Shown here: positions 49,901 through 61,173 of the stretch, piece by piece
Numbering within the stretch: position 1 is the first letter of the stretch
Layout: each line of letters starts with the position of its first letter
The notes under the pieces: model-generated
Databases searched by the model: none
Told to the model about the DNA's origin: nothing
What the model saw: only the letters and a program-made list of their open reading frames with translations
DNA from: Sipunculus nudus
Taxonomy: Eukaryota; Annelida; Sipuncula; Golfingiida; Sipunculidae
Direction: 5' to 3'
Length of the DNA: 64,000 bases
Assembly (NCBI GenBank): GCA_026874595.1
Contig: CM049313.1
Coordinates: forward strand, 65,354,159-65,418,158
Position numbers and translations under genes: made by a program

Positions 49901-50488
49901 GATCTCCACATATTACTGGCCACTGATTATATCAAAACCAGCCTACCATTTACCGAAAAATCTGCTGCTTTATAACCTTCCTGACGTTAATAACAGTTCT
50001 GGAGATGAAATGAGAAGTCAGGTAAATGACCGGGAAATTATAATAAACTGCACGAGAAATTGACTGGTGTGCGGGCATTCGCCAGCCGGTGAGACTTGTA
50101 ATTTTTCCGGCCACATGAAAAAAAAAACGACCGGCTTCAGGGACGACTGTGTACAGACACGCGCCTCTGCCCGTTGCACGTGGAAGGGTTGTAAGCATTC
50201 ACGTGACGTCCCGGTGAGGTCAAAGGTCGATTTTAGAGAGTTGGTTGTAAGGAGCACACTGGTCCGGGTAACCGAGTATATTTTTTTAGCCTGAAGTATT
50301 AGTGTGTACCTTCTAATTCCAATGTATTGAAAATATACAGCATTCCTAAATTCATGTATTTCGGTTTGGATTTTAATGTTAAATTGTCAATTCTATAAAC
50401 TCGGAGACAGTTCATGACACTTCATATCTTTTACTACATAGAAAACTTTTTCAATAATAGGTCTTGTTTGAATTTATAACCACTATTT

Positions 50489-50869
50489 ATGTATGTATTA
50501 TCAGCCGATCCAATGTCGAACTATAAAAAGTGTTTATATATATTAATCGTTAATAAATCGTTGCACAAAGTTAATTCAATGCTTTTCGCTGATTTGTGCC
50601 ACAATGTTCTTATATCTCTGACAGAATATGACTATTTGATCAGGATCGAAGGAATTCTTTGGATATGCCATAAACTGTGCCATCAATCAATTTACATACA
50701 TTACATAAGAATGGCAACTGACTATAGCCAAGGGATTCTGCCTTCTTACAGTGTGCCTAGTGATACTTATATATTGACCTGTGCGGTCCATGGAATAACA
50801 TACAACAATGAAACGTCAACATTGAAAAACAATTATCTGCAAAATTTTGACAAACGGTGTCATTATTGA
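50489..50869 (+). CDS. hypothetical 126-residue ORF
   Basis: Open from ATG 50489 to a TGA. Rich in Ile, Tyr and Leu, with no domain I recognise. No clear promoter, and the composition matches the AT-rich background. Possibly chance or an exon of unknown type. Confidence 0.15.
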   Translation: MYVLSADPMSNYKKCLYILIVNKSLHKVNSMLFADLCHNVLISLTEYDYLIRIEGILWICHKLCHQSIYIHYIRMATDYSQGILPSYSVPSDTYILTCAVHGITYNNETSTLKNNYLQNFDKRCHY

Positions 50870-50959
50870 AAAATCATTCCGCAAATTTATTCTAACACAA
50901 GATATTTACAGCTTTGTTAGACGTGTGCTAGTCTGTGATCATGATAACTTCAGCTCTTT

Positions 50960-51640
50960 CCATTTGCATATCAAGATTGAAATAAAAGAGAATTAAGCTC
51001 AGGAAAAATTGAGACATGCAGAGAAGCTGGCAGAATTTTAGCAATCAGAATTTATCCCACCACAGTCTGGTTTAAAGAAGCCCTTTATTCAAGACTATCA
51101 GTTTGAGGAAACGGCAAAATTAAAAAGCTGAATTCTGATTTGGTGACAGAAACTTTGGCAGCACAGTCTGTAAGTCTAAAAATGCCACACATGTAATACC
51201 CCTTGAGTAGAAAATAAACAGTTAAACAGAACTGTTTCAGAACTGAAGGTGAAGGTAAAAACAGTATCAACAAAAGGTAGATCAGAAATTAAAACGCGAC
51301 GTATCTAAGATCTCAAGTTTACGGAAACAAATTTGAGGTCTCAGGGCAGCCTAGCTGCAATGAAAGTAAAAACACGTGAAAGATTAAACTTCTGAGCGAT
51401 CGACAAAAAAAGATTACAGTACAGAAACGCCGTATACAAAGGTATTATAAGTGCAAACTACAGAAATCTGTTGGCCTGTCATATTGTGAAAGTTGTGGCA
51501 AACCAGACACTATAGCCCATGAATAGAACACTTGTTTAAAATCAGATGTCATTGAATTGGAATATGAGAAAGAATTGTCACATGACTTGCTAGCTGAAGC
51601 CTGTGGAACAGTGATAAAAACAAACCAAGCAAATTCAATT
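50960..51640 (+). other. stop-riddled protein-like stretch upstream of the decayed gene
   Basis: One frame near 51410-51600 reads YKCKLQKSVGLSYCESCGKP, with two CxxC-like cysteines, then a stop and LEYEKELSHDLLAEACGT. It may be the N-terminal part of the decayed gene at 51845 or a separate remnant. Confidence 0.25.
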
Positions 51641-51844
51641 AATTTATGTCCTTCGGTTCCGCCTTCAAGTCTGGCATGATTTTAATAGTATGTGGTGAAT
51701 AAGTACAAATAGTTTTAATCACATTCATAAGATGGCAGGACCTGGCAGCTACTGCAAAAAAAAAAAAAAGTATATATCGTCCACCGCTAGCGACACCTGC
51801 TGGTGATTAGTGAAACTTAATGTGGACTACAAAACGAGTGCTAC

Positions 51845-52745
51845 ATATCAGGTTGTCGTGCATTAGGAGTCATTGGCAAACTCGCAACAGATCCCTGGAT
51901 GAGGCTGATGGAGACAGATGAGCCTATTCTCTCCACAAATAAATATTTACAGGAAGCGGACCGTAAATTCACATCATGGATCAGAGACTGACAGCAGTAT
52001 ATTGAAGGAAATGTCAGCCTCTTCAACCATGTGCTGGTCAAGAAGGATGAAGTTTTAACTAGCTTGATTACATTTGCAGATCCCAGTAAAAAAACCACAG
52101 AGATGCTCGTTCAGAAATTAATGAAAAAGATTATCCATGACATAAAGGGACAAGTTTCAGCTTGAAGGTGGCCTGTGCCACTCCTTTTCAGAGACCATTC
52201 AAGTTATATAGGCAGCTTCATTCACTGCGACAAATATTAGTGGGGAAAGCATCCTTGGAAAACTGGATGCTGCGCTGAAACGGGCACCTGCCGTAAAGCT
52301 TGGCGACAAATATCAGTGAGGAAAGCATTCTCGGATAACTGGATGCTGCGCTGAAACGGGCACCTGCCGTAAAGCTTGGTTACAATTCATCCAAAAAAAA
52401 TAATGTATTCATCCACCATGACTGGTTGCTTGATTGATGGAAAAACAGAGTGGGATTTTTTTATTGTGGTTTAAGGAAGCAAGCCAGGCGGGTAACTGCA
52501 AGGCCAGAGATAAAGAAAACATGATGCGGGCACAGGTAGCATTGAGGTTAAAACAAAAACTAGGAGATTTGCACAAAAAAATCTGAGAAAGAACAAACAG
52601 AAAAAAGAGACTCTGTTGGAATACTTAACAGAAAATGATGGGATCTGGGACAGTAAATAAAAGATGGATGAATGTTTTGAATAGACTATACACAACAATA
52701 AGCAAATAATCCTTGCTGTGAAAAGCCTTATCAGTGTAAGAAAAT
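51845..52745 (+). pseudogene. decayed multicopy gene of unknown function
   Basis: Reading through stops, the frame gives SGCRALGVIGKL, DPWMRLME, then KKDEVLTSLITFADPSKK, a basic coiled-coil-like stretch (RAQVALRLKQKLGDLHKK) and a tail DGIWDSK...KMDECF...ILAVKSLISVRKS. I recall this order (CRALG.IGK..TGPW.R..E, then a charged helix, then YGLW.S) from uncharacterised repetitive proteins of corals and molluscs; this is not verified. At least three in-frame stops and a 75-bp internal tandem duplication (52229-52378) show it is dead. Confidence 0.45.
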
Positions 52746-53159
52746 CAAAACTGGGGAAAAGAGGCCAGTCTGATTGACACAGGGTCTGCAAATACAGGAA
52801 TCAGCTGAATGAAAAGACAACCTGTTAAACGTTATAGAATTAACAAGTGACCCATGGGTCATGACGCTCAGCTGACTGGGAAGAGATTCGCAAAAGGAAA
52901 TTTTATTACCAGAATGGTAGTATATACCCATTCAACTGAAGCATCAAACAGATTAACCAACAGGCCAAGATTTAGTCTGTACTTATATATCTCAAAAATA
53001 GAGAAAAATGTGTAAACTTTTAAAACTAGAATACGGGTAACCGACAAGTGACTACATGTATCTGCCAAAATCGGATAGTGAGGCATGGATTGAGTGGCAA
53101 GGGGAAATAGAGTGAGGTATGTTGCATATTAGCATGGATGTCTGCAGCCTAAATGTGTA

Positions 53160-54000
53160 TGTAGGTTGTGCCACCTACCACAAATCCAGAAATCTGTCCA
53201 AGTTGTATACACCTGCAAAATTTTAGGCAGAAAAGTCAAACTACTACATGTATATGAGCGATTTTTGCCCATGGCAGACAAACAGACAAACACTGTGCAA
53301 AAATCTTTGCAGGTAACCCCTCCAGTTTTGTGTATGATAAAGACCTATGTGAGATCTAAACACATGCACAATTTTGGCCCAATCGGTCAAATGGTTCCTG
53401 AGATATGAGCTTGGATGTGTCCAGCGTTAACTAGAATGTAGGTGGCGCCACCTGTCATAAAATCAAGAAAGCTGTCCACGATGTATAAACCTGCAAAATT
53501 TTAGGCAGTTATGTCGAACCACTACAGAGAAATGAGTAATTTTAGGCCACGGCAGACTAACAGACAGACGCTGTGCAAACATTGTTACAGGTGGCGCCAC
53601 CATTTTTGTGTATGTTACAGAGCTATCAAAGGGCTACATTTGTATCAATTTTATTTCCTGATCGGTCAAACGGTGCTCGAGATATAAGCTTGGATGTCAT
53701 CAGCGTGAACGTGAACGTAGGTGGCGCCACCTGTCATAAAATCAAGAAAGCTATCCTGGATGTATACACATGACGAATTTCAGGTGAATTAGTCAATTCA
53801 CTGCAGAGATATGAGTGATTTTAACCCAAGGCAGATGAACAGATGGACACTGTGCAAACATGGTTACAGGTGGCGCCACCATATTTTGTGTATGTTATAA
53901 AGCAATCCAAGGGCTACATTTGTATCAATTTTATTTCCTGATCGGTCAAACGGTTCCCGAGATATGAGGGTTTATGACTGGAAACAGACCCACAAATGGA
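53160..54000 (+). repeat. 279-bp tandem units inside family 2 copy a
   Basis: Marker TGTCATAAAATCAAGAAAGCT and GTAGGTGGCGCCACC recur at 53441 and 53720; a decayed first unit starts near 53161. Confidence 0.85.
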
Positions 54001-54204
54001 CACTGGATAGAGAGGAAAGGTCAGAGGTCAATGCAAATTTGTTAGGCACCAGTTCACATGTGACCCGATAATAGGTGTAAGTTTGGGAAAAATCGGTCCA
54101 TTAGTCTCCGAGGAGCTCTCTGGAAACGAACGCCGCCACGGCGGAGGAACTCGGTCAAAAACATAGTATCCGCAAAACTTCGTTTTGGCGGATACAAAAA
54201 TACA

Positions 54205-56170
54205 GGTGGCTCCACCAGTCTGCAGAAACTAATAAAAACACTTAATGGTCAATATCCATGCAAAAAATCATGGTGATCTCTGCATTAGTTGTTCAGATAC
54301 TTCAGTTTTTGTATCAAATTGTCCATTATTCTGAGGGATACTTCGGAGTCCTATAGCTTGAAGGATATGGGTAACAGAGACCTAATTTCAAGTTTCCACA
54401 GGCACCTTTCATGGGCCTCCTTGCATGACAAGAATGAAGATTCTAGGTCCAGTTGTTGCGATTTGTACCCTGTTGACAGATAACCACATCTTTAAAGGTC
54501 TCAAAAATAGAAAAAAATTCGTAAAAATTTGAAAAAAAAATAGAGGTGGCACACCCAGTTTGCAGAAACTGATGGAACAGCTCATGATCAATATGTATGC
54601 CGAAAATCATGACCATCAGTGTTGTAGTTATTGAAATACTGCAGTTTTTGTATCAAATTTTCCATTATTCATGGGGGGGGGGGTATTTTGGACCCATACA
54701 GCTTAAAGAATATGGGTAACAGAGACCTAATTTCAAGTTTCCATGGAGACTTTTCATGGGTCTCCCTGTGTGTCAAGAATGAAGATTCTTGGTCCAGTTT
54801 TTATGATTTGTGCCCTGTTAAAAGATGTTCATATCTTTAAAGGTCTCAAAAATACAGAAAAATTTCGTAAAAAACCGAACAAATACAGGTGGTGCCACCA
54901 GTCTGCAGAAACTTATGAAACACTCCATGATCAATATCCATGCAAACAATTATGGTTATCTCTGCATTAGTTGTTCAGATACTTTAGCTTTTGTATCAAA
55001 TTTTCCATTATTCTGAGCTGTACTTTGGAGTGCCATAGCTCAAAGGATGTGGGTAACAGAGACCAAATTTCAGGTTTCCATGGAGACTTATCATTGGTCT
55101 CCCTGTGTGTCAAGAACGAAGATTCTAGGTCCAGTCGTTACGATTTGTACCCTGTTGACAGATAACTACATCCTTAAAGGTCTCAAAAATGGAGAAAACA
55201 ATTCGTGAACATTGAAAAATACAGGTGGCGCCACCAGTCTGCACAAACTGATGAAACATCTCATGATCAATATGTATGTCGAAAATCATGACCATCAGTG
55301 ATGTAGTTAATGAGATATTGAAGTTTTTGTATGGAATTTTTGACTATTCTGGGGGGTAATTTTGGGCCCCATAGCTCAAAGGATATGGGTAACAGAGACC
55401 TAATTTCTGGTTTCCATGGAGACTTTTCATAAGTCTCTCAGTGTGTCGAAAATGAAGATTCTAGGTCCAGTCGTTACGATTTGTGCCACGCTAACAGATG
55501 ACAGCATCCTCAAAGGTCTCAAAAATAGAGGAAAAAATCGTAAAAAATCAAACAGTACAGGTGGCGCCACCAGTCTGCAGGAACTGATCGAACATGATCA
55601 ATATGTATGCCAAAAATGAAGACCATCAGTGATGTAGTCATTGAGATATTGAAGTTTTTGTATGAAATTTTTTACTATTCTGGGGGGTACTTTGGGGCCC
55701 GATAGCTCAAAGGATATGGGTAACAGAGACCTAATTTTTTGTTTCAAAGGAGATTTTTCATGGACCTCTCAGTGTGTCAAGAATTAAGATTCTAAGTCCA
55801 GTCTTTATGATTTGTGCCTTGTTAACAGATGTTCACATTTTTAAAGGTCTCAAAAATAGAGAAAAAAATTCGTAAAAAATCGAAAAATACAGGTGGCGCC
55901 ACCAGTCTGCAGGAAGTGATGTAACATCTCATGATCAATATGTATGCCAAAAATCATGACCATCAGTCAAGTAGTTAATGAGATATTGAAGTTTTTGTAT
56001 GAAATTTTTGACTTTTCTGGGGGGTACTTTGGGGCCACATAACTCGAAGGATATGGGTAACAGAGACCTAATTTCTGGTTTCCAAGGAGATTTTTTATGG
56101 ACCTCTCAGAATCCCAAGTTACAAGGTTCTAGGTCCAGCGGTTACGATTTGTGCCTGGTTAACGGACGGA
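54205..56170 (+). repeat. 335-bp tandem units inside family 2 copy a
   Basis: Marker GGTGGCGCCACCAGTCTGCA at about 54205, 54543, 54889, 55224, 55560 and 55892, spacing 332-346 bp. Each unit has GGTAACAGAGACCTAATTTC and GAAGATTCTAGGTCCAGT. Confidence 0.9.
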
Positions 56171-56251
56171 CAGACGGACAGACGGACAGACGGACGACGG
56201 ACAAAGAGTGATCGCTATAGCTCAGATGACTTTCAGTCAGCTGAGCTAAAA

Positions 56252-58954
56252 GCAGGTAGGCATGGCTCTTAAATGGTTTGTACCAAACATATATGTCCAT
56301 GTATTGTGTACATATGGATAAATAATATGACATTCACTTAACAAACAGCATGCCACATAAACAATTGTATATAAATTAAACTTAGTATGTGTTAATTTCT
56401 GTCTAAATATGAATGTGTATAATCATGTAAATTAATTTTTTTAATAAAAAGATTTTTCTTGCATATTTTAAACAATATTTATTGAACAGGTAGCTAGTTT
56501 CAAGCCAAAATATCAGCTCTTAACGATGACGATACTTGGCCTTATCAACTTATCAACATATGAAGTTAAGAGAAAAGCCAATACAGCGATGTGTATAAAA
56601 TTTGGTATATACAACAGAACCTGAAAGTTAGTAAAGATGGAAACCTACAGTGATATATACGACTTGCGCAGTACGTAAGTCGGAAATTTCTCATAAAATT
56701 ATAACTAAACTCGAGAGTTTTCATGTTTAAATTTAATATTTAATGATTTCCATGCTAAGACGACATAATTTAACTTTTGCTCGCACAGTATCAACGCATA
56801 TTGGTTAGAGATAAAAAGTGAGCCATAAGACATTGCAAAATATTTCTAGTTTCAAGATTGTTCACATCACTTCCACATATTATCTAAGAACTCTCATTAG
56901 AAAACCCATTTGAATTTTGGCCATTGATGTTAACTTTAAAGTTGTTTATGTTGAGTCATTTTTTTTTTTTAATTTGTTTATGAAAAAATATGCTACACGT
57001 ATTAAGTTAGCAGATTTTCTCTACTTATGATCTTGTAAAGCATGTGTTTATTTATGTTTGCTTATTAGATGATGCATCGGTTTACAGTTTGTCTATGGTA
57101 ATGATCCCCGGCATGCAAAGGGTTTAAAGATATACAAAATAATTAGTTTCGTTCTTTGATTTAGTTCAGACATAGGCGGCTATTAGGCGTTGTTAAGCCA
57201 AAGGTGACCAACCCTGGTTGACTAATGTGGTAACTTACTGATTTATTTCAGCATATATGTGGGTGTTCCTCCTCAAGCCTTTCGGTAGTAAAAACTTAGG
57301 ACATGCCATTTTAATTATAAATTCTGTGGCAGGGGTTCAAAGTGTGAAAATCCCAATTTTATCCTACACACATTCAAAACATTGGGGGAGGGGGTATAAT
57401 ACAATGGGCTATACCCCCCTTGTCAAATATTTTGGGGTAAACCCCGGCGTCTACGCCTTTGGGTTATACGATGCATGTGTGTTGAAGTTGAACGGTCATA
57501 TTTCGGTGCGTTGCATGTATACAAACTGCTTAACACATGCATAATCCTGTGGTATCAGGATATAAAAAGAAATTATCCTGGATAAGTCTCCCTCACTGGA
57601 AGAATTTTAACGAATGAACACAAGAAAACGCTATTAAGTAGCCAACAGATAGCTATTCATGATGAAGGCTTTCTGAGGCTCCAGACCATTGTACTTACAC
57701 CACCGGTTGTGCTGTTTTTTACCGCTAGATGTCATTGAAGGGGTCTTTTTCGAAATGGGGGGGGGGGGGGGGGCATCTTCATCACACTTATTGTAGTACT
57801 CATTGTAGCACTTAAAGTTGCTTTTGCCCCCTCACATTTAAGCATCTTCATTCTATCAGGTCTTTGACAGCTTACTACGCTTTCATATTCCTTGTTTTTA
57901 TTTCTTTTCTCTCAGAACTTATGTTGTGTATTATATCTGGTGGAATAATTTGGTACCACAGGACTGCGTTCACTGTATGCAAGTTGTGCTTCGTTGATAC
58001 TAGTGTGAGGGAATAAACCTAAAATTTACAAGGAATATTGTAAGTTTATTGCTCCTGGCTCCTTAGGGGAGTTCGTGTCCATCTTAAATGTACGAAATCA
58101 CCCGTGATTTTATTGTTGCACATACCAAGGCTTTTCAGAAACGTTTGTTGGTAAGTCAAAATCTGTATTCATTCTGCTACAGACCGCCACTAAGATTGTC
58201 CGTTACACTGCAATAAGTATACAATAGAACATTATTTTCCCAATAGCACGGTCAATTCAGGTGCAAATAAAGTATCTATACCCATGTTTTCAAGGTTAAT
58301 AATTTTAATAAGGTCATTTAATGAATGGAGTTATTATTTTGGCATTAATATGCAAATTTTGTCTAAATCATCAAGAAAATGGTTTATTTACTCGAAGACA
58401 AATTATATAATTGAAAAATAACTTTCAAAAGTTAGCATATAACTTGCGTACATTGATTTGGATGTTTAAATCTTTTCAAGGATGATTGTGGCCAATAAAT
58501 GAGTATAGATACACTCTTAAGCAAGGGCAAAAGAATGTAGAAACATTGCAAAAGTAGCCGTATAAATGAACAAAGTTTTTGCAACATAAGTTATCTGATA
58601 GCAACATGACATTAATCATCTTATTTCAAAATAACATTAGTCATCTAATTGCAACAGGCCCCATTATTTTCTCTATTTAACAAAAGCCGCCAGTCCTTTT
58701 ACTGGGATCGCCTAAGCTCTGCCAGGGTGTAAGTATTTACGTTTGCTACTAAGATGCGTAAATAATACGTGATTTCATGCACCAATGAACGTAACTCTGA
58801 GAACGGTAATTTAGTTATATGATTTGCCGCAAGGTAGCGATACCGACACAAAGTGCGATACAGCAAGAGACCGTTTGAGTTCTCTGTCAGAGGCAACAAT
58901 TAAGAAACAACCTTTTCATGAATCGGGCCAGTCTATTCTTTATACTATTCTAGA
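56252..58954. other. no gene seen
   Basis: AT-rich with a 17-bp G run at 57757-57773. The ORF at 57257-57544 spans a GGGGGAGGGGGTATAATAC patch typical of mobile DNA. Confidence 0.5.
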
Positions 58955-59158
58955 ATTCCGAAACACGCCCATAACTCTGAAGATAAATCACAGTGACCTA
59001 ATTTTAGGTTTTCCAGGCAGGGGAAATTTCAAGGAGCTCCCTGGATGTTAAAGTTAATTTACGATTTGTGCCCTGTTAACGGAGAGAGAGACAGACAGAT
59101 GGCCGATGGATAAAGTGATTGCTATAGCTCAGACTTACTTTCAGTCAGCTGAGCTAAA
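58955..59158 (+). mobile_element. truncated right end of a hairpin-ended element
   Basis: Only the last 200 bp are present: GTGACCTAATTTTAGG, then TTACGATTTGTGCCCTGTTA, a GACAGACAG run and a decayed hairpin ending CAGTCAGCTGAGCTAAA. No left end nearby. Confidence 0.7.
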
Positions 59159-59159
59159 G

Positions 59160-60370
59160 CAAGTGATTTTGATTCATCCCGACAGCAGATGTTACATTTC
59201 ATACTAGCTGCGAATAACAGACTCAGTGGAGTGGGCACTTACACCTAACTCCAGTCGTGATACAAGTCATATGGGGGAATGTACTGCAACGGTCATTAGT
59301 CCTGATGCTTTAATATCGTGGTAACAGCTGATTATCTTGACATTAGGCTACGAGTGATGAATTAACACAAAATAATTCATGTGCACTCATTAACCAAACT
59401 GAAAATCCGTCTCTTTGCTGAGCAGTCATTTCCTGCATCGCTTTCCAGTGTGGCTGCAGTAGAGTAACCCTACAGGCACCTGTCACAAATCATAGGTGAA
59501 TTTGAGTCATAAATAGCGATTTTCCTATAGAAGGCCGGTATCAGGGAATGTCTCCCTAAACAAACAATAAACAAGGTAACTAACTTTCTGGTAAAGGCTC
59601 AGGCGCGCCTGTTTTTACTGCTTTATTTTCACTGATATTCCGCAAAACAGAACAAAACGCCATGTTTGACACAGAGTACAGTACCCTATTCTCCTAATGA
59701 CACCAAAAATGTGTTAACAGGCTCGTCGCAACGACGTCTAATCGGCTTGCATTCTCACAAAAAACAAACGAACTGCACAGTTTCCTTCAAGTCCTAAGAC
59801 ATCGCACTTCCGGTACCTGCGTGCATGGCAGAAGGGACTTTCCAAAAACTGAGAATTCGCCGAAGGCTGGAGTTGGCCAGAAGACACAAAGGAAAGAGGC
59901 ACCCGCGGGGGAGCAAATATTAAAATTATTAATTATATACATAATACGCAAATATTGCAAATAAAAGTGGATGGAATCTCTTCGGACAAACCCGGAGCAT
60001 ATGTATGTCGAAAATCACGGCAGTCCGTACGGTGGTATCGGAGGAGATGCGTCAAATTACAAATATCGCCTTACGCTATTAATATATAGATTATTCGAAA
60101 CAAAACGACGGTTGAGGGAGATATCCTCCATGCAGTACTTATTATATTAACCCACCCAAAATTGTTCTGAGTGTCTGTGCTTGGCACAGAGTAAAGAGAT
60201 CAGCTAATCCTTGTTCGGAGTCTCGGACCCTCAAGTCCAAGTCATAGTCTCTAAAAAGGGAACTCTAGTCGGTGCTCGAGTCCAAGTCCATGTTGGACTT
60301 TTACATCACGGTCTACATGGTACAGCTGGATTTCTTCGATTTCCTAAGATTGTTTATTATTTTCTGCCAT
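59160..60370. other. no intact gene upstream of the nAChR pseudo-exons
   Basis: Searched by eye for the preceding nAChR exons (Cys-loop, loop A); none found. Contains the small ORF at 59825. Confidence 0.5.
59825..59923 (+). CDS. possible 32-residue small ORF
   Basis: Reads MAEGTFQKLRIRRRLELARR and then more basic residues to TAA, in a locally GC-richer patch after an ACTTCCGG (ETS-like) motif. Very basic. No family recognised; may be chance. Confidence 0.15.
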   Translation: MAEGTFQKLRIRRRLELARRHKGKRHPRGSKY

Positions 60371-60373
60371 ATG

Positions 60374-60961
60374 GTTGACCTAAACTTTCTCAGGGATAGA
60401 TTTAAGTAATTATCGAGAGAGCAGAGAGTGGTCAATCACTGACCATAACGCCAAGAAGAACGTCAAGGACTAGTCGTGCTGCAAGGATCCGTACCCTAAC
60501 CTGATCGACCTTCACCCTCAAGCTCAGGCGCTTTATGGGTTCATAAACGCGCACGCTGGTGGCGCCATCTATCTTAATTACTGCCTCTACAGAGAGTTAA
60601 AATTATTATAACTGGAGTACATTTTACTCATGGTCAGGAAACAGGAATCCAGTTTTATCATATAATAATATTTCAATGTAATAGTACATATTAAAACATA
60701 ACTGTCTAACAGCATTCAATATCAGCAAATTCAATATCTTCTTTTAAGTCACAAGAAGTAGTTGTCTTGTGTATCACACACTGATTAAAAAAGGGCCTCC
60801 ATTGTTTCACGGAAAATGTACAAAATGTAAGATTTGGTTAATACTATATGTATTATTAAAGCGGTATATTTCAGGTGTTGGCGTCCTAGCATGAACGATT
60901 TTGCTGGCAGATCTGTTGGAAGGAACCATTCCGCGTGCCTCTCATACTGTGCCTATCATTG
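60374..60961 (+). pseudogene. nAChR paralogue, two decayed exons on the opposite strand
   Basis: The piece at 60374-60600 matches exon 6 of the intact gene. The stretch GIDLSNYRESREW aligns with the loop F region. NAKKNVKD follows, with a TAG where the loop C Tyr should be, then CCKDPYPNL, a 1-nt frameshift, FTLKLRRF, a TAA, and TLVAPS at the start of M1. Most of M1 is missing. The piece at 60875-60961 has exactly the length of exon 7 (87 nt), begins after TTTCAG with the same GTGTTGGCGTCCT, ends ATTG|GT, and carries an in-frame TGA in M2. The intron between them is only 274 bp. Exon borders are conserved, so it arose by genomic duplication and not retrotransposition. No other exons of this copy were found. 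Confidence 0.88.
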
Positions 60962-61173
60962 GTATATTTTATTCTAATATATCTGGTATATCTATAACTT
61001 TTAATATAATTGTTTTGGATATCTATTCTGTGTTATTCTTAATAATTTTGTAATACATCTAAAGAAATAATTAGTTTCAAATAGCGACCATCCTCATTCA
61101 CTAAGTGCCGTAGAAATTGGTGGTGAAGAATTTATCTTAAGAATGTATCTACAAAATTTAGTTGGTACTGATT

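Larger units (their letters stand above)
52843..56251 (+). mobile_element. hairpin-ended element, family 2, copy a
   Basis: Shares both ends with family 1 (ACAAGTGACCCATGGGTCAT; AGTCAGCTGAGCTAAAA) but has a different interior: about three units of about 279 bp (53160-54000) and six units of about 335 bp (54205-56170), most with the palindrome GGTGGCGCCACC. The right end is a 13-bp stem with one mismatch and a TTC loop (56219-56247). Confidence 0.88.

Noticed and set aside
52770-52787. LIDTGS motif like a retroviral-type protease
   Set aside because: Only about a dozen residues, in a different frame from the surrounding decayed gene, with a stop right after; likely chance.
57257-57544. 95-residue plus-strand ORF
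   Set aside because: Spans G-rich mobile-type sequence, no domain, no start context.
57690-57725. Sequence slightly like nAChR M1 on the plus strand
   Set aside because: Only a few residues agree, and the true M1 remnant is at 60560.
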